DNA of 64,000 nucleotides, from the NCBI GenBank assembly GCA_947498815.1, contig CANMLU010000013.1, forward strand, positions 1 to 64,000, given 5' to 3'. The notes beneath the pieces are model-generated. The model ran no database searches, was not told the DNA's origin, and was given only the letters and a program-made list of their open reading frames with translations. Positions 36,991-47,660 of this stretch are shown here, in pieces (within the stretch, counting starts at the first letter, position 1; each line of letters starts with the position of its first letter). The stretch comes from an uncultured Aquimarina sp. Lineage in GTDB: Bacteria > Bacteroidota > Bacteroidia > Flavobacteriales > Flavobacteriaceae. The translations under genes were made by a program, and so were the position numbers.

Positions 36991-38327
36991 TATGCTACTG
37001 CTTTACGATTTTTACCAGTTTTCATTAATCCATCATAATGTCTATTTAACAAATATGAATTAACCTGTTGCATTGTATCTATAGCAACACCCACCATAAT
37101 AAGTAAGGATGTTCCTCCAAAAAACAATGCCCATCCTTGCTGCACATTTAACAATTTAACTGCCAAGGCAGGGAAAACTGCTATTAATGCTAAGAATACA
37201 GAACCTGGCAAAGTTATTTGAGACATTATTTTATCCAAATACTCAGCTGTTTCACTTCCTGGACGTATTCCTGGAATAAAACCACCACTACGTTTTAAAT
37301 CATCTGCCATTTTGTTGGTAGGAACTGTAATTGCTGTATAAAAATATGTAAATACTATAATCAACAAAGCAAAAACAATATTGTACCATAAACCAAATAT
37401 ATCACTAAAAGCAGCTTTAACTCCTTGTGCCAATTCTGAATCTGAAAGACCAGCCGCCGCACTAGGAACAAACATAATTGCTTGTGCAAAAATGATCGGC
37501 ATTACACCGGAAGCATTTAGTTTTAAAGGAATATACTGTCGAGATCCAAAAACGTTTTTCTCGTATCCACCTCCAGCTGTTCTTCTTGCATATTGTACTG
37601 GTATCTGGCGCACTGCCATAACCAAAAGCACCGAAGCAAGTATAATAACAAACCAAATCACTAGTTCTATCAATACCATAATGATATCTCCCCCTTCTCC
37701 AGAAGTTCTAGAGATAAAGTTCTGAACAAATGATTGTGGAAGTGTAGCTATGATACCCACCATAATTAATAAAGAGATACCATTTCCAATACCTTTATCA
37801 GTAATTTTCTCACCTAACCACATTGCAAAAATACAACCTGTGGATATGATAATTACAGAAGACACAACAAAAAGTGTTTGATTTTGAATCACAAAAGCTT
37901 CTGGCGGAAGTGTAGCAAACAAATTGTATATGTATCCAGGACCTTGTACTAAAGTGATAGCAATAGTTAACCAACGTGTAATTTGGTTAATTTTTTTCCT
38001 ACCGCTTTCTCCTTCTTTCTGTAATTTCTGAAGATAAGGTATCGCAATACCCATCAACTGAACAACAATAGAAGCAGAAATATAAGGCATAATACCCAAT
38101 GCAAATACAGAGGCATTTGCAAACGCTCCTCCAGTAAATGCATTTAATAATCCCAACAAACCATCTTGCGTTTGTGTACCCAATTGAGCAAGTTGAGCAG
38201 CATCTACACCAGGAAGCACTACTTGTGCTCCAAAACGATATACTAAAAGCAACCCTAGAGTAACTAAGATTCTATTTTTTAGTTCTTCGATTTTCCAAAT
38301 GTTTTTTATTGTATCAATAAATTTCAT
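36990..38327 (-). CDS. secY: Protein translocase subunit SecY
   Basis: Pore subunit of SecYEG, ten transmembrane helices in 445 aa. Plug region after helix 1 and the conserved cytoplasmic loop with [20 protein letters not shown] (loop 6/7 type, contacts SecA and ribosome) are visible, as is [16 protein letters not shown] (loop 8/9). Positioned after rplO in the standard spc order. Confidence 0.98.
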   Translation of the reverse strand: MKFIDTIKNIWKIEELKNRILVTLGLLLVYRFGAQVVLPGVDAAQLAQLGTQTQDGLLGLLNAFTGGAFANASVFALGIMPYISASIVVQLMGIAIPYLQKLQKEGESGRKKINQITRWLTIAITLVQGPGYIYNLFATLPPEAFVIQNQTLFVVSSVIIISTGCIFAMWLGEKITDKGIGNGISLLIMVGIIATLPQSFVQNFISRTSGEGGDIIMVLIELVIWFVIILASVLLVMAVRQIPVQYARRTAGGGYEKNVFGSRQYIPLKLNASGVMPIIFAQAIMFVPSAAAGLSDSELAQGVKAAFSDIFGLWYNIVFALLIIVFTYFYTAITVPTNKMADDLKRSGGFIPGIRPGSETAEYLDKIMSQITLPGSVFLALIAVFPALAVKLLNVQQGWALFFGGTSLLIMVGVAIDTMQQVNSYLLNRHYDGLMKTGKNRKAVA

Positions 38328-38337
38328 GAAATGTCAA

Positions 38338-38790
38338 TTATAAGGTTACTGCTTCACCACCTGCTGCCTCTATAGCAGCTTTTGCTGTGGCTGTAAATTT
38401 GTGAGCTGAGACTTTCAACTTCGCCTTCAATTCACCTCTTCCCAGTATCTTAACCAAATCATTTTTTCCAGCAAGGCGTGTAGCTAAAAGTACATCAATA
38501 TCTACAGTATCTTTAATTTTTCCTTCATCTACTAATTTCTGTAGTGTGTCCAAATTAATTCCTTGATACTCTTTTCTATTAATGTTTTTGAAGCCAAACT
38601 TAGGCACACGCCTTTGAAGTGGCATTTGCCCACCTTCAAAACCGATCTTCTTAGAATACCCAGAACGTGATTTTGCTCCTTTATGACCACGAGTAGCAGT
38701 TCCACCTTTACCAGAACCTTGTCCACGACCCACTCGCTTACTGTTATTTTTTACCGAACCTGCAGCAGGTTTTAAGTTACTTAAATCCAT
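38338..38790 (-). CDS. rplO: 50S ribosomal protein L15
   Basis: 150 aa. Glycine- and lysine-rich N-terminal extension (KRVGRGQGSGKGGTATRGHK), then the KPQFGFKNINR-like part (PKFGFKNINRKEYQGINL), and the globular C-terminal domain. Intertwines with 23S rRNA of the large subunit. It ends ten bases before secY. Confidence 0.98.
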   Translation of the reverse strand: MDLSNLKPAAGSVKNNSKRVGRGQGSGKGGTATRGHKGAKSRSGYSKKIGFEGGQMPLQRRVPKFGFKNINRKEYQGINLDTLQKLVDEGKIKDTVDIDVLLATRLAGKNDLVKILGRGELKAKLKVSAHKFTATAKAAIEAAGGEAVTL

Positions 38791-38799
38791 GTGCTTATA

Positions 38800-38979
38800 T
38801 TATTTTGTTTCTATCGAAACTAAATGTTTAACTTTATTTACCATCCCAAGGATATTAGGAGTATCATCATGCTCCACAACCTGACCGATCTTTTTAAGAC
38901 CAAGAGCCTCTAAGGTTCTCTTTTGTCTCTGAGTACGATTGATCGCACTTTTTAGTTTAGTAATTTTAATCTTTGCCAT
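38800..38979 (-). CDS. rpmD: 50S ribosomal protein L30
   Basis: 59-aa protein read from the minus strand: MAKIKITKLKSAINRTQRQK, then a segment with RTLEALGLKKIGQ and HDDTPNILGMVNKV. Fold and length match bacterial L30. It lies between rpsE and rplO with short gaps of about ten bases. Confidence 0.96.
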   Translation of the reverse strand: MAKIKITKLKSAINRTQRQKRTLEALGLKKIGQVVEHDDTPNILGMVNKVKHLVSIETK

Positions 38980-38990
38980 CGTTCCTGAAT

Positions 38991-39515
38991 TTATCCTTTA
39001 AACACTTTCTCTAGTGAAACTCCTCTTTGAGCTGCTACTTGACTTGCACTACGCATTTGTAACAAAGCATCAAAAGTTGCTTTCACCACATTGTGTGGGT
39101 TAGACGATCCTTGGTTCTTTGAAAGTACATCATGTACTCCTACGGATTCTAATACTGCACGGATAGCTCCACCAGCAATTACACCGGTACCTGTTGCAGC
39201 TGGTAATAATAATACTCTAGCTCCACCATACTTCCCTTTTTGCTCATGAGGTAAAGTACCTTTGTGCAATGGAATACGAACCAAATTCTTTTTTGCATCT
39301 TCTACTGCCTTAGCGATAGCTTCTGCTACCTCCTTAGACTTACCAAGACCGTGACCTACTACACCGTTTTCGTCTCCTACAACAACGATAGCCGAGAAAC
39401 CAAATGCTCTACCACCTTTTGTTACTTTAGTAACACGTTGTACTCCAACTAAACGATCTTTTAGCTCAAGTCCGCTTGGTTTTACTAATTCTGCGTTTTT
39501 ATATTTCTGATACAT
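38991..39515 (-). CDS. rpsE: 30S ribosomal protein S5
   Basis: 174 aa; double-stranded-RNA-binding-like N-terminal domain ([20 protein letters not shown], where spectinomycin resistance mutations arise elsewhere; the loop [10 protein letters not shown] appears wild type) and a C-terminal domain with [15 protein letters not shown]. Part of the decoding and mRNA entry region. Confidence 0.98.
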   Translation of the reverse strand: MYQKYKNAELVKPSGLELKDRLVGVQRVTKVTKGGRAFGFSAIVVVGDENGVVGHGLGKSKEVAEAIAKAVEDAKKNLVRIPLHKGTLPHEQKGKYGGARVLLLPAATGTGVIAGGAIRAVLESVGVHDVLSKNQGSSNPHNVVKATFDALLQMRSASQVAAQRGVSLEKVFKG

Positions 39516-39521
39516 AATTTC

Positions 39522-39878
39522 TTAGAATTTTAGTCCTGCTTCTCTAGCACCGTCTGCTAATGATTTTACTCTACCATGATACAAGTATCCTCCTCTATCA
39601 AAGGATACAGTCTCAACACCAGCTTTCTTAGCTTTTTCAGCAAGTGCTTTACCTACTAAATTTGCTTTTTCAATTTTACTTCCTGCTGCTGAAACAATGT
39701 CTTTATCTCTTGAAGAAGCTGCACCGATTGTTTTACCAGATACATCATCTATGATTTGCGCATAGATTTCTTTATTACTTCTATATATCGATAACCTAGG
39801 ACGTTGTTCTGTTCCGCTTACATTTCCGCGGATACGCTTTCTTATCTTTAATCTTCTTAAATCTTTTGAGAATGCCAT
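39522..39878 (-). CDS. rplR: 50S ribosomal protein L18
   Basis: 118 aa; binds 5S rRNA with L5. [20 protein letters not shown] and the closing [11 protein letters not shown] are family motifs. Six bases before rpsE. Confidence 0.98.
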   Translation of the reverse strand: MAFSKDLRRLKIRKRIRGNVSGTEQRPRLSIYRSNKEIYAQIIDDVSGKTIGAASSRDKDIVSAAGSKIEKANLVGKALAEKAKKAGVETVSFDRGGYLYHGRVKSLADGAREAGLKF

Positions 39879-39889
39879 AACGTTAGTTG

Positions 39890-40432
39890 TTATGCAGATT
39901 TACCTGCTTTTCTTCTTAATTGTTCTCCTACGAATTTGATTCCTTTCCCTTTGTAAGGCTCTGGCTTACGGAAGCTTCTAATTTTAGCTGCTACCTGTCC
40001 AACCAACTGCTTGTCATGAGAAGTTAATTTTATAATAGGGTTTTTACCTTTTTCAGAAATAGTTTCTACTTTAATTTCTGGTGCAACATTTAATACAATG
40101 TTGTGAGAGAATCCAAGTGCTAAATCCAATTTCTGACCTTGATTAGAGGCTCTGTAACCTACTCCAACCAATTCTAACTCTTTAGTAAAACCTTCCGAAA
40201 CTCCTTGAACCATATTATTAATCAAAGCTCTATATAATCCGTGCTTTGCTTTATGGTCTTTGGCTTCACTAGGTCTTTCCAAAATTACCTGGCCTTCTTC
40301 TACTTTCACATCGATACTATCGATCTCCTGAGAAAGCTCTCCTAATTTTCCTTTAACAGTAACAACATTACCTGTCACTTCAATAGTGACACCAGACGGA
40401 ATAGTTACTGGATTTTTTCCTATTCTTGACAT
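39890..40432 (-). CDS. rplF: 50S ribosomal protein L6
   Basis: 180 aa with two related alpha/beta domains; starts [19 protein letters not shown] and ends in the conserved [12 protein letters not shown]-type stretch ([18 protein letters not shown]). Sits near the sarcin-ricin loop and factor-binding site. Confidence 0.98.
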   Translation of the reverse strand: MSRIGKNPVTIPSGVTIEVTGNVVTVKGKLGELSQEIDSIDVKVEEGQVILERPSEAKDHKAKHGLYRALINNMVQGVSEGFTKELELVGVGYRASNQGQKLDLALGFSHNIVLNVAPEIKVETISEKGKNPIIKLTSHDKQLVGQVAAKIRSFRKPEPYKGKGIKFVGEQLRRKAGKSA

Positions 40433-40452
40433 TTCTTTTGCCTTTTATACTG

Positions 40453-40851
40453 TTAATATACGTAACAAAGTACTTCTCCACCTACATTCTCTTGTCTTGC
40501 CTGCTTACCAGTCATTACACCGTGAGAAGTAGAAATTATTGCAACACCCAATCCGTTAAGAATTCTTGGTACATCATTAGACCCCGCATATTTACGCAAA
40601 CCAGGCTTACTGATTCTTTGTAATTCTTTAATTACAGGTTCTTTGGTCATCTTATCGTATTTAAGTGCTATCTTAATAGTACCTTGTACTGTGTTATCTT
40701 CAAACTTATAACTCAAAATATATCCTTGATCGAATAATATCTTAGTGATCTCTTTCTTAACCTTCGATGCAGGAATCTCAACTACTCTGTGTTGAGCACT
40801 ATTCGCATTACGAATTCTGGTTAAATAATCTGCTATAGGATCTGTATTCAT
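40453..40851 (-). CDS. rpsH: 30S ribosomal protein S8
   Basis: 132 aa; central 16S rRNA domain binder. [20 protein letters not shown] start and C-terminal [20 protein letters not shown], the rRNA-contacting loop. In E. coli S8 represses the spc operon. Here its gene follows a 69-base gap with a stable stem-loop, while neighbouring genes are only 2-20 bases apart. Confidence 0.98.
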   Translation of the reverse strand: MNTDPIADYLTRIRNANSAQHRVVEIPASKVKKEITKILFDQGYILSYKFEDNTVQGTIKIALKYDKMTKEPVIKELQRISKPGLRKYAGSNDVPRILNGLGVAIISTSHGVMTGKQARQENVGGEVLCYVY

Positions 40852-40869
40852 TGTATATAATTTATGGTC

Positions 40870-40905
40870 TTGGTTTTCAGCTTCTTTAGCCGAACCTTAA
40901 ACCAA
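40870..40905 (-). promoter_or_regulatory. Stem-loop in the rpsN-rpsH gap
   Basis: On the minus-strand RNA, TTGGTTT (40905-40899) pairs with AAACCAA (40876-40870), and inside it CGGCT (40892-40888) pairs with AGCTG (40882-40878) with one G-U, closing a 5-base loop. It ends 19 bases ahead of the rpsH ATG. No T run follows, so it is not a terminator; a translational control site for S8 is possible. Confidence 0.35.
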
Positions 40906-40920
40906 TTAATTTATTTATTA

Positions 40921-41190
40921 TTACCAACTAGCTTTTGTTACTCCTGGAATTAATCCTTTGTTAGCCATCTCTCTGAATGTAACACGAGAAATTCCAAACT
41001 GACGCATATATCCTTTTGGTCTTCCTGTTAGTTTACAGCGATTATGTTTACGGATAGGAGAGGCATTTTTTGGCAACTTTTGTAATGCATCGTAATCTCC
41101 AGCTTCTTTCAAAGCCTTACGTTTTTCTGCATATTTAGCTACAGTCTTAGCTCTCTTTACCTCACGGGCTTTCATTGATTCTTTAGCCAT
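40921..41190 (-). CDS. rpsN: 30S ribosomal protein S14, zinc-less form
   Basis: 89 aa. A single cysteine remains ([20 protein letters not shown]) instead of the four-cysteine zinc knuckle of the short 61-aa type, and the length falls in the C-minus class. Lies two bases after rplE. Confidence 0.97.
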   Translation of the reverse strand: MAKESMKAREVKRAKTVAKYAEKRKALKEAGDYDALQKLPKNASPIRKHNRCKLTGRPKGYMRQFGISRVTFREMANKGLIPGVTKASW

Positions 41191-41192
41191 AA

Positions 41193-41744
41193 TTAATTCT
41201 TTTTAAATGGTAATCCTAGTTCGGTTAACAATGATTTTGCTTCTTTATCGGTATTCGCTGAAGTTTCGAACGTGATATTCATACCTGAAATCTTATTTAC
41301 CTTATCGATATCAATTTCCGGGAAGATAATCTGTTCTAAAATTCCTAAAGAATAATTACCTCTACCATCAAAACCTGTCGCTTTGATTCCGCCAAAATCT
41401 CTTACGCGTGGTAAAGCTGAAGTAATCAAACGATCTAAAAATTCGTACATTCTTTCTCCTCTTAACGTAACTTTTGCACCAATTGGCATTCCTTTACGTA
41501 ATTTGAAAGTTGCAACATCTTTTTTAGAAATCGTAGGTACAGCTTTTTGACCTGTGATTGTAGTTAATTCGTCTACCGCGTAGTCAATTAACTTTTTATC
41601 AGCTACTGCTGCTCCAACTCCTCTACTTAAAACAATCTTTTTAAGTTTTGGTACTTGCATTACATTATCATAGCTGAATTCTTCTGTAAGAGCAGACACT
41701 ACTCTGTCTTTATACTCTTGTTTTAATCTTGGGATATAAGCCAT
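41193..41744 (-). CDS. rplE: 50S ribosomal protein L5
   Basis: 183 aa; 5S rRNA binding, central protuberance. [20 protein letters not shown] start, [20 protein letters not shown] and [16 protein letters not shown] are conserved. Two bases separate it from rplX. Confidence 0.98.
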   Translation of the reverse strand: MAYIPRLKQEYKDRVVSALTEEFSYDNVMQVPKLKKIVLSRGVGAAVADKKLIDYAVDELTTITGQKAVPTISKKDVATFKLRKGMPIGAKVTLRGERMYEFLDRLITSALPRVRDFGGIKATGFDGRGNYSLGILEQIIFPEIDIDKVNKISGMNITFETSANTDKEAKSLLTELGLPFKKN

Positions 41745-41746
41745 AA

Positions 41747-42058
41747 CTATATTACTTCATTAGATTTTTTAGAAAATCTCACTTTCTTATCTCCTTCTAC
41801 TCTGTATCCAACTCTTGTTGTTTCACCTTTTGAGGTTAACAACGATAAGTTAGAAATATGAATAGCCGCTTCTTGCTTTACAATTCCACCTTGTGGATTT
41901 GTTGCACTAGGCTTCTGGTGTTTCGACACTAAGTTCACACCTTCTACAATCGCCTTGTTCTTATCTTTCAATACTTTCTGTACTGTTCCCTCTTGACCTT
42001 TATTGTCTCCAGCGATAACACGTACTGTATCTCCTGATTTAATTTTTAGCTTTGTCAT
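41747..42058 (-). CDS. rplX: 50S ribosomal protein L24
   Basis: 103 aa; KOW motif near the N-terminus ([20 protein letters not shown]) and the [20 protein letters not shown] segment typical of L24. An assembly initiator of the 50S subunit at the exit-tunnel side. Confidence 0.98.
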   Translation of the reverse strand: MTKLKIKSGDTVRVIAGDNKGQEGTVQKVLKDKNKAIVEGVNLVSKHQKPSATNPQGGIVKQEAAIHISNLSLLTSKGETTRVGYRVEGDKKVRFSKKSNEVI

Positions 42059-42070
42059 CTTTACAAATAA

Positions 42071-42439
42071 TTAAAGCACTTCTGGCGCTAGTGAAACAAT
42101 CTTCATGAATTGCTTATCACGAAGTTCTCTTGCTACGGGACCAAATACACGTGTTCCTCTCATTTCTCCAGCAGGGTTTAATAAAACACATGCATTATCG
42201 TCGAAACGAATATAAGAACCATCTGGTCTACGCACTTCTTTTTTAGTACGAACTACAACTGCAGTTGAAACAGCTCCCTTTTTAATGTTTCCATTTGGAG
42301 TTGCTTCTTTAACACTGACAACGATCTTGTCTCCTACAGAGGCGTATCTTCTTTTTGTACCACCAAGAACACGGATAACTAAAACTTCTTTACCACCAGT
42401 GTTATCGGCTACTTTTAATCTAGACTCTTGTTGTACCAT
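42071..42439 (-). CDS. rplN: 50S ribosomal protein L14
   Basis: 122 aa beta-barrel protein at the subunit interface; [20 protein letters not shown] start and [20 protein letters not shown] near the end. First gene of the classical spc order. Confidence 0.98.
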   Translation of the reverse strand: MVQQESRLKVADNTGGKEVLVIRVLGGTKRRYASVGDKIVVSVKEATPNGNIKKGAVSTAVVVRTKKEVRRPDGSYIRFDDNACVLLNPAGEMRGTRVFGPVARELRDKQFMKIVSLAPEVL

Positions 42440-42441
42440 AA

Positions 42442-42699
42442 TTACTTCGCTCTTTCAATTACTTCTACTAATCTCCAGCACTTGGTTCTACTCATCGGTC
42501 TTGTTTCCATGATCTTTACAGTATCACCAATATTGCAGTCGTTTTTCTCGTCGTGTGCAACGTATTTTTTCGTTTTTAACACGAACTTTCCGTACATAGG
42601 GTGTTTTACCTTTTTAACTTCAGCAACCACGATTGATTTCTGCATTTTGTTACTAGTAACAACTCCTATACGTTCTTTTCTTAAGTTTCTTTTTTCCAT
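42442..42699 (-). CDS. rpsQ: 30S ribosomal protein S17
   Basis: 85 aa OB-fold protein; [20 protein letters not shown] and [20 protein letters not shown] are family motifs. Two bases before rplN. Confidence 0.98.
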   Translation of the reverse strand: MEKRNLRKERIGVVTSNKMQKSIVVAEVKKVKHPMYGKFVLKTKKYVAHDEKNDCNIGDTVKIMETRPMSRTKCWRLVEVIERAK

Positions 42700-42711
42700 C
42701 TTTCAGCAGAA

Positions 42712-42906
42712 TTAACCGTTTAATTCTCTTTTTGTTAGCTCTGTAGCCATTCTTGCAATAGATCTTCTTACTTTACGCAATTGTAAAGGATTTTCTAATG
42801 GAGACATAGCGTGAGCCATTCTTAAATCTGAATATTCTTTTTGAGTTTTACTAAGCTCCTCTTGTAATTCAGCTGTAGACGATTCTTTTACTTGTGATTG
42901 TTTCAT
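42712..42906 (-). CDS. rpmC: 50S ribosomal protein L29
   Basis: 64 aa, two-helix protein at the tunnel exit. ELQEELSKTQKEYSDLRMAH and the PLQLRKVRRSIARM end segment match L29. Confidence 0.97.
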   Translation of the reverse strand: MKQSQVKESSTAELQEELSKTQKEYSDLRMAHAMSPLENPLQLRKVRRSIARMATELTKRELNG

Positions 42907-42920
42907 AGTCTCTTTCGAAT

Positions 42921-43340
42921 TTAACCTTGATAGGTTCTTGATACAATAAACTTAGTTTTCACAGGTAGCTTTTGAGCAGCTAGACGTAATGCCTCTTTAG
43001 CTACATCATATGGCACACCACTGATTTCAAATAATATTCTTCCTGGCTTTACTACTGCTGCCCAATACTCAACAGCACCTTTTCCTTTACCCATACGTAC
43101 TTCAAGAGGTTTCTTTGTAATAGGCTTGTCTGGGAAAATTTTAATCCACAGAGATCCTTCTCTTTTCATATAACGGGTAGCAGAAATACGAGCTGCTTCA
43201 ATTTGTCTAGCAGTAACAAAACTTGAATCTAATGATTTGATTCCGAAAGTTCCATTAGAAAGCGTATGCCCTCTTTGAGAAAGGCCTTTCATACGACCTT
43301 TTTGCTGCTTACGGAATTTTGTTCTTTTAGGCTGTAACAT
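42921..43340 (-). CDS. rplP: 50S ribosomal protein L16
   Basis: 139 aa; contacts the A-site tRNA region and peptidyl-transferase surroundings. [19 protein letters not shown] start, [20 protein letters not shown] and the [14 protein letters not shown] end are conserved. Confidence 0.98.
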   Translation of the reverse strand: MLQPKRTKFRKQQKGRMKGLSQRGHTLSNGTFGIKSLDSSFVTARQIEAARISATRYMKREGSLWIKIFPDKPITKKPLEVRMGKGKGAVEYWAAVVKPGRILFEISGVPYDVAKEALRLAAQKLPVKTKFIVSRTYQG

Positions 43341-43360
43341 TGTTAATTTACTTTAAAAAA

Positions 43361-44086
43361 TTACTTTCTACGACGTGATTTGTTATTTCCACCACTTCGT
43401 CCACCTCTGTCACCTTTTCCTTGTTTTTTGGATAAACCAACCAAAGGAGAAAGCTCTCTCTTACCATACACTTCACCTTTCATGATCCATACTTTAACCC
43501 CAAGTCTACCATAAGTAGTATGAGCTTCAACTAAAGCATAATCGATATCGGCTCTAAATGTAGATAAAGGAATACGACCTTCTTTATAAGACTCTGAACG
43601 TGCCATTTCAGCTCCATTCAAACGTCCTGAAATCTGGATTTTGATACCTTCTGCATTCATTCGTATTGCAGCCGCAATAGCCATCTTGATAGCACGACGA
43701 TATGAAATACGACTTTCAATCTGTCTTGCTACACTAGATCCAACTAAGAATGCATCAAGTTCTGGTCTCTTGATTTCAAAAATATTGATCTGTACTTCCT
43801 TTTCAGTAATTTTTTTAAGCTCCTCTTTTAACTTGTCTACCTCTTGACCACCTTTTCCGATAATAATACCAGGTCTAGCAGTAGTGATAGTAACGGTTAC
43901 AAGTTTAAGCGTACGCTCAATAATTACCCTAGATACACTAGCTTTTGATAAACGTGCGTGTACATACTTTCTAATCTTATCGTCTTCGGCAAGTTTATCA
44001 CCGTAGTCATTACCTCCGTACCAGTTGGATTCCCATCCTCTGATAATACCAAGGCGATTTCCGATTGGATTTGTCTTCTGTCCCAT
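43361..44086 (-). CDS. rpsC: 30S ribosomal protein S3
   Basis: 241 aa; KH type 2 domain ([19 protein letters not shown], about 70-90) and C-terminal S3 domain, part of the mRNA entry tunnel. It ends in a Gly/Lys/Arg-rich disordered tail ([19 protein letters not shown]). Eight bases after rplV. Confidence 0.98.
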   Translation of the reverse strand: MGQKTNPIGNRLGIIRGWESNWYGGNDYGDKLAEDDKIRKYVHARLSKASVSRVIIERTLKLVTVTITTARPGIIIGKGGQEVDKLKEELKKITEKEVQINIFEIKRPELDAFLVGSSVARQIESRISYRRAIKMAIAAAIRMNAEGIKIQISGRLNGAEMARSESYKEGRIPLSTFRADIDYALVEAHTTYGRLGVKVWIMKGEVYGKRELSPLVGLSKKQGKGDRGGRSGGNNKSRRRK

Positions 44087-44094
44087 AGTCTATA

Positions 44095-44502
44095 TTAGCT
44101 TTGTGTATTATTGTTTGCTGCAACCACGATTGTAACATGATTAGAGCGTTTTCTTATTCTGTGTGCGCGACCTTGTGGAGCAGGACGTAGTCTTTTTAAC
44201 ATACTTCCTCCATCTACACGAATCTCTTTTACAAAAAGATCTGCATCTTCGATGCTAGCGTCTTCATTTTTCGCCTGCCAGTTTGCTATTGCAGAAAGCA
44301 ATAACTTCTCTAAACGACGTGATGCTTCTTTAGGACTAAATCTAAGAATCTGAAGCGCCTTTTCAACTTTTTCACCACGAACCAAATCCGCTACTAAACG
44401 CATTTTTCGAGGTGACGTAGGACAGTTATTAAGTTTAGCAAAAGCAACTTGCTTTTTCTCTTCCTTAATTCTATCTGCCATTTCTCTTTTACGAACTCCC
44501 AT
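44095..44502 (-). CDS. rplV: 50S ribosomal protein L22
   Basis: 135 aa including an N-terminal extension of about 20 residues relative to E. coli; an internal ATG at codon 8 is a possible alternative start. Core motif [20 protein letters not shown] and the tunnel loop [20 protein letters not shown] are clear. Confidence 0.97.
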   Translation of the reverse strand: MGVRKREMADRIKEEKKQVAFAKLNNCPTSPRKMRLVADLVRGEKVEKALQILRFSPKEASRRLEKLLLSAIANWQAKNEDASIEDADLFVKEIRVDGGSMLKRLRPAPQGRAHRIRKRSNHVTIVVAANNNTQS

Positions 44503-44510
44503 GACTTAAA

Positions 44511-44789
44511 TTATTTTTTACCTTTATTTTTAGCACCAGCGTGTCCTCTAAAGGAACGAGTTGGCGAAAATTCTCCTAATTTATGACCTACCATATTCTC
44601 AGTAATATATACCGGAACAAATTGGCGACCATTATGAACTGCAATTGTTTGCCCTACAAAGTCAGGAGTAATCATAGATGCTCTAGACCAAGTCTTAATA
44701 ACAGACTTCTTATTAGCTTCTACATTTGCAGCTACTTTTTTCTCTAACTTATAGTGAACGTAAGGTCCTTTTTTTAATGAACGTGCCAT
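44511..44789 (-). CDS. rpsS: 30S ribosomal protein S19
   Basis: 92 aa; [18 protein letters not shown] start and the conserved [20 protein letters not shown] and [12 protein letters not shown] segments. Head protein partnering S13. Confidence 0.98.
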   Translation of the reverse strand: MARSLKKGPYVHYKLEKKVAANVEANKKSVIKTWSRASMITPDFVGQTIAVHNGRQFVPVYITENMVGHKLGEFSPTRSFRGHAGAKNKGKK

Positions 44790-44796
44790 ATCTTAA

Positions 44797-45621
44797 TTAT
44801 TTCTTTCTACGTTCTACAATATACTTATTACTCGCTTTCGTTTTAGAACGGGTTCTAAATCCTTTTGCAGGAAGACCTTTTCTAGAACGTGGGTGACCTC
44901 CAGAAGAACGCCCTTCACCACCACCCATTGGGTGATCAACAGGGTTCATCGCTACAGGTCTTGTACGTGGTCTACGACCAAGCCATCTAGTTCTACCAGC
45001 TTTACCACCAACTATTAATTGATGATCACTGTTAGATATAGCACCGATAGTAGCCATACAATTAACCAAGATCAATCTTACTTCTCCAGAAGGTAATTTT
45101 ACCGTAGCAAATTTACCATCTCTAGCCATAAGCTGAGCAAAAGATCCAGCACTACGTGCCATCACTGCTCCTTGACCTGGCCTCAACTCTATACAAGAAA
45201 TAATTGTACCTAATGGAATATCACTAAGCGGCATTGCATTACCAATCTCTGGAGCTACATCAGCACCAGAAACGATATTTTGTCCAACTTGTAAACCATT
45301 TTGAGCGATTACATAACGCTTTTCACCATCTTGGTAATTGACAAGCGCTATAAATGCAGTTCTGTTTGGATCGTACTCTATTGTAGCAACGGTAGCAGGG
45401 ATTCCTTGCTTATCACGTTTAAAGTCGATAATACGATACCTTTTCTTATGACCACCACCCTTGTAGCGCATGGTCATTTTTCCTTGACTGTTTCTACCTC
45501 CAGATCTCTTTTTCGGAGCCAATAGGCTTTTTTCCGGCTTATCAGTAGTAATGGCGTCAAACCCATTTACTACTCTAAAACGCTGACCTGGGGTAATTGG
45601 TTTTAATTTTCTTACTGACAT
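44797..45621 (-). CDS. rplB: 50S ribosomal protein L2
   Basis: 274 aa; among the most conserved rRNA binders, needed for subunit joining and peptidyl-transferase activity. [20 protein letters not shown], the SH3-like core and the [17 protein letters not shown] loop with the conserved histidine are present. Confidence 0.98.
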   Translation of the reverse strand: MSVRKLKPITPGQRFRVVNGFDAITTDKPEKSLLAPKKRSGGRNSQGKMTMRYKGGGHKKRYRIIDFKRDKQGIPATVATIEYDPNRTAFIALVNYQDGEKRYVIAQNGLQVGQNIVSGADVAPEIGNAMPLSDIPLGTIISCIELRPGQGAVMARSAGSFAQLMARDGKFATVKLPSGEVRLILVNCMATIGAISNSDHQLIVGGKAGRTRWLGRRPRTRPVAMNPVDHPMGGGEGRSSGGHPRSRKGLPAKGFRTRSKTKASNKYIVERRKK

Positions 45622-45630
45622 TTTTTAGTC

Positions 45631-45921
45631 TTAAAGATTACTATATAAATCAATTACATCTCCATCCGCCACCTGTACAATTGCTTTTTTATAAGCACTT
45701 GTTTTACCAGTAACCATACCCGTTTTTGTATAACGAGTTTTACGATCTGGGCGAACATTCATTGTGCGAACCTTAGTAACAGATACTCCATAAACAGCCT
45801 CAACTGCTTTTTTGATCTCTACCTTATTCGCTTTCTTATCTACTACAAAACCATAGCGATTATACACTTCACTTTCTGCAGTAGCCTTTTCCGTAATAAT
45901 AGGTTTTATTAAGATACTCAT
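45631..45921 (-). CDS. rplW: 50S ribosomal protein L23
   Basis: 96 aa; docking site for SRP and trigger factor at the tunnel exit. IKPIITEKATAESEVYNRYG start and NVRPDRKTRYTKTGMVTGKT loop are typical. Confidence 0.98.
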   Translation of the reverse strand: MSILIKPIITEKATAESEVYNRYGFVVDKKANKVEIKKAVEAVYGVSVTKVRTMNVRPDRKTRYTKTGMVTGKTSAYKKAIVQVADGDVIDLYSNL

Positions 45922-45926
45922 GGCTT

Positions 45927-46556
45927 CTATTTACTTAAATTCGTTTCAATTCCTTTCAAAGAACCTTCCAAAAGTATAACACTGTTCGCATTAAGTATTT
46001 TATAAGTACTTAATTCTGAAGCAGTTATGACTTCTGAACCTTTCAAATTGCGTGACGACAAATATACATTATTATTTGACTCAGCCAACACAAACAAAGA
46101 TTTTTTGTTTTCAAGTCCTAAAGACTTTAAAATTGCAGTAAAATTCTTTGTTTTCGGGGCATCAAAGTTAAAGTCTTCCACAACCGAAATTGCTTTGTCA
46201 TTTGCTTTAATACTCAACGCAGATTTACGTGCTAATCTCTTTAAGTTTTTATTCAATTTAAAAGAGTAGTTACGTGGTCTAGGACCAAAAACTCTACCAC
46301 CACCTTTAAATATAGGAGACTTAATACTACCTGCTCTGGCCGTACCTGTTCCTTTTTGCTTCTTGATCTTCCTAGTACTACCTACAATCTCTGCACGTTC
46401 CTTAGCTTTATGAGTACCTTGACGTTGATTTGCCAAGTACTGCTTTACATCTAAGTAAACCGCATGATCGTTTGGTTCAATACCAAAAACAGCATCAGAA
46501 AGGTCTGCCTTTCTTCCTGTTTCTTTTCCGTTTATATCAATTACCGCTACTTTCAT
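45927..46556 (-). CDS. rplD: 50S ribosomal protein L4
   Basis: 209 aa; tunnel protein and, in gammaproteobacteria, repressor of the S10 operon. Contains the extended loop region [20 protein letters not shown] and [20 protein letters not shown]. Its ATG shares one base with the rplC stop (TAATG), indicating translational coupling. Confidence 0.98.
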   Translation of the reverse strand: MKVAVIDINGKETGRKADLSDAVFGIEPNDHAVYLDVKQYLANQRQGTHKAKERAEIVGSTRKIKKQKGTGTARAGSIKSPIFKGGGRVFGPRPRNYSFKLNKNLKRLARKSALSIKANDKAISVVEDFNFDAPKTKNFTAILKSLGLENKKSLFVLAESNNNVYLSSRNLKGSEVITASELSTYKILNANSVILLEGSLKGIETNLSK

Positions 46557-47173
46557 TACTTCTGAATCGTTACATAAGCGTTTTTATGTCCAGGAACACA
46601 TCCTTTAACAACAAGTAAGTTCTTTTCCGGAACTACTTTTAACACTCTTAAGTTTTGAACTTTTACTTTTTCTCCACCCATTCTTCCTGCCATTTTCATT
46701 CCTTTGAAAACTCTTGCAGGATAAGATGCAGCACCTATCGAACCTGGAGCTCTTAAACGGTTATGTTGACCGTGAGTTGCTTGTCCAACACCACCGAAGT
46801 TGTGTCTTTTCACAACCCCCTGAAAACCTTTTCCTTTAGAAGTTGCTGAAACATCAACAAACTCTCCTTCAGCAAAATGCTCAACAGTTACCGTATCTCC
46901 TAATTTGTACTCCTCCTCAAAACCTTTAAATTCGACAACTTCACGTTTAGCAACAGTTCCTGCTTTCTTAAAGTGACCTAAAGCCGCTTTTGTAGCATTT
47001 TTGTCTGCTTTGTCATCGAAACCTAATTGAACAGCCTTATAGCCGTCAACCTCTTCAGTTCTGACTTGGGTAACCACGCATGGTCCAGCTTCGATCACAG
47101 TACATGGAATATTTTTTCCATTCTCGTCGAAAATGCTGGTCATACCGATCTTTTTTCCTATTAACCCAGACAT
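46556..47173 (-). CDS. rplC: 50S ribosomal protein L3
   Basis: 205 aa; early assembly protein reaching the peptidyl-transferase centre. [20 protein letters not shown] start, the finger with [18 protein letters not shown], and [20 protein letters not shown]. It is the first gene after a 170-base gap holding a terminator-like hairpin, so it probably has its own promoter. Confidence 0.98.
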   Translation of the reverse strand: MSGLIGKKIGMTSIFDENGKNIPCTVIEAGPCVVTQVRTEEVDGYKAVQLGFDDKADKNATKAALGHFKKAGTVAKREVVEFKGFEEEYKLGDTVTVEHFAEGEFVDVSATSKGKGFQGVVKRHNFGGVGQATHGQHNRLRAPGSIGAASYPARVFKGMKMAGRMGGEKVKVQNLRVLKVVPEKNLLVVKGCVPGHKNAYVTIQK

Positions 47174-47343
47174 ATTTATTAATTATTAATTAGTATTCAA
47201 TATTTAGTTTTGCAAAAAAACAGGGTCAAAACACTTCAACCCTGAATGTATTTTTTGCCGTCTTTCCCTTGCACGAAGCTTGGGACATTTCACTTCGACT
47301 TTGCTCAGTAACCAAAGCACTGAACAAAATCCAAAGTCTATAA
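47174..47343. repeat. rpsJ-rplC gap with an interspersed repeat-like segment
   Basis: This 170-base stretch splits the ribosomal block. About 47288-47330 reads CACTTCGACTTTGCTCAGTA on the plus strand followed by ACCAAAGCACTGAAC, which resembles an interspersed intergenic repeat (of the CTTCGACTxCGCTCAGT type) that I remember from Bacteroidetes genomes; this recollection is unverified and no second copy was noticed in the window. Possible pairings on the minus strand include CTTTG/CAAAG and CGAAG/CTTCG. A terminator-like hairpin follows. Confidence 0.4.
47214..47244 (-). terminator. Terminator-like hairpin between rpsJ and rplC
   Basis: Minus strand CAGGGT (47244-47239) pairs with ACCCTG (47226-47221) over a 12-base loop, followed by seven T residues (47220-47214). 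It would end the rpsL-rpsG-fusA-rpsJ transcript or act as an attenuator for rplC onward. Confidence 0.55.
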
Positions 47344-47649
47344 TTATACTTTTATCTCTACTTCTACTCCACTTGGTAATTCCAGTTTCATCAACGCATC
47401 AATCGTTTTTGAAGAAGAGCTATAAATATCCAATAGTCTTTTATAAGAACTTAATTGGAATTGCTCTCTGGATTTTTTGTTTACGTGCGGAGAACGAAGC
47501 ACTGTAAAAATCTTCTTATGTGTTGGCAAAGGAATTGGCCCAGTTACTACAGCTCCTGTACTCTTTACCGTCTTTACGATTTTCTCGGCAGACTTATCCA
47601 CTAAGTTATGATCGTAAGATTTCAGTTTTATTCTAATTTTTTGACTCAT
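47344..47649 (-). CDS. rpsJ: 30S ribosomal protein S10
   Basis: 101 aa; also the NusE subunit of antitermination complexes. [20 protein letters not shown] start and [20 protein letters not shown] are hallmark segments. It sits 11 bases after fusA, in the usual place of tuf-rpsJ but without tuf. Confidence 0.98.
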   Translation of the reverse strand: MSQKIRIKLKSYDHNLVDKSAEKIVKTVKSTGAVVTGPIPLPTHKKIFTVLRSPHVNKKSREQFQLSSYKRLLDIYSSSSKTIDALMKLELPSGVEVEIKV

Positions 47650-47660
47650 TTCTGTAATAA

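Noticed and set aside
47230-47320. L4-type attenuation leader of the S10 operon as in E. coli
   Set aside because: The E. coli leader lies upstream of rpsJ; this region is downstream of it and partly looks like an interspersed repeat, so only a cautious regulatory note is given.
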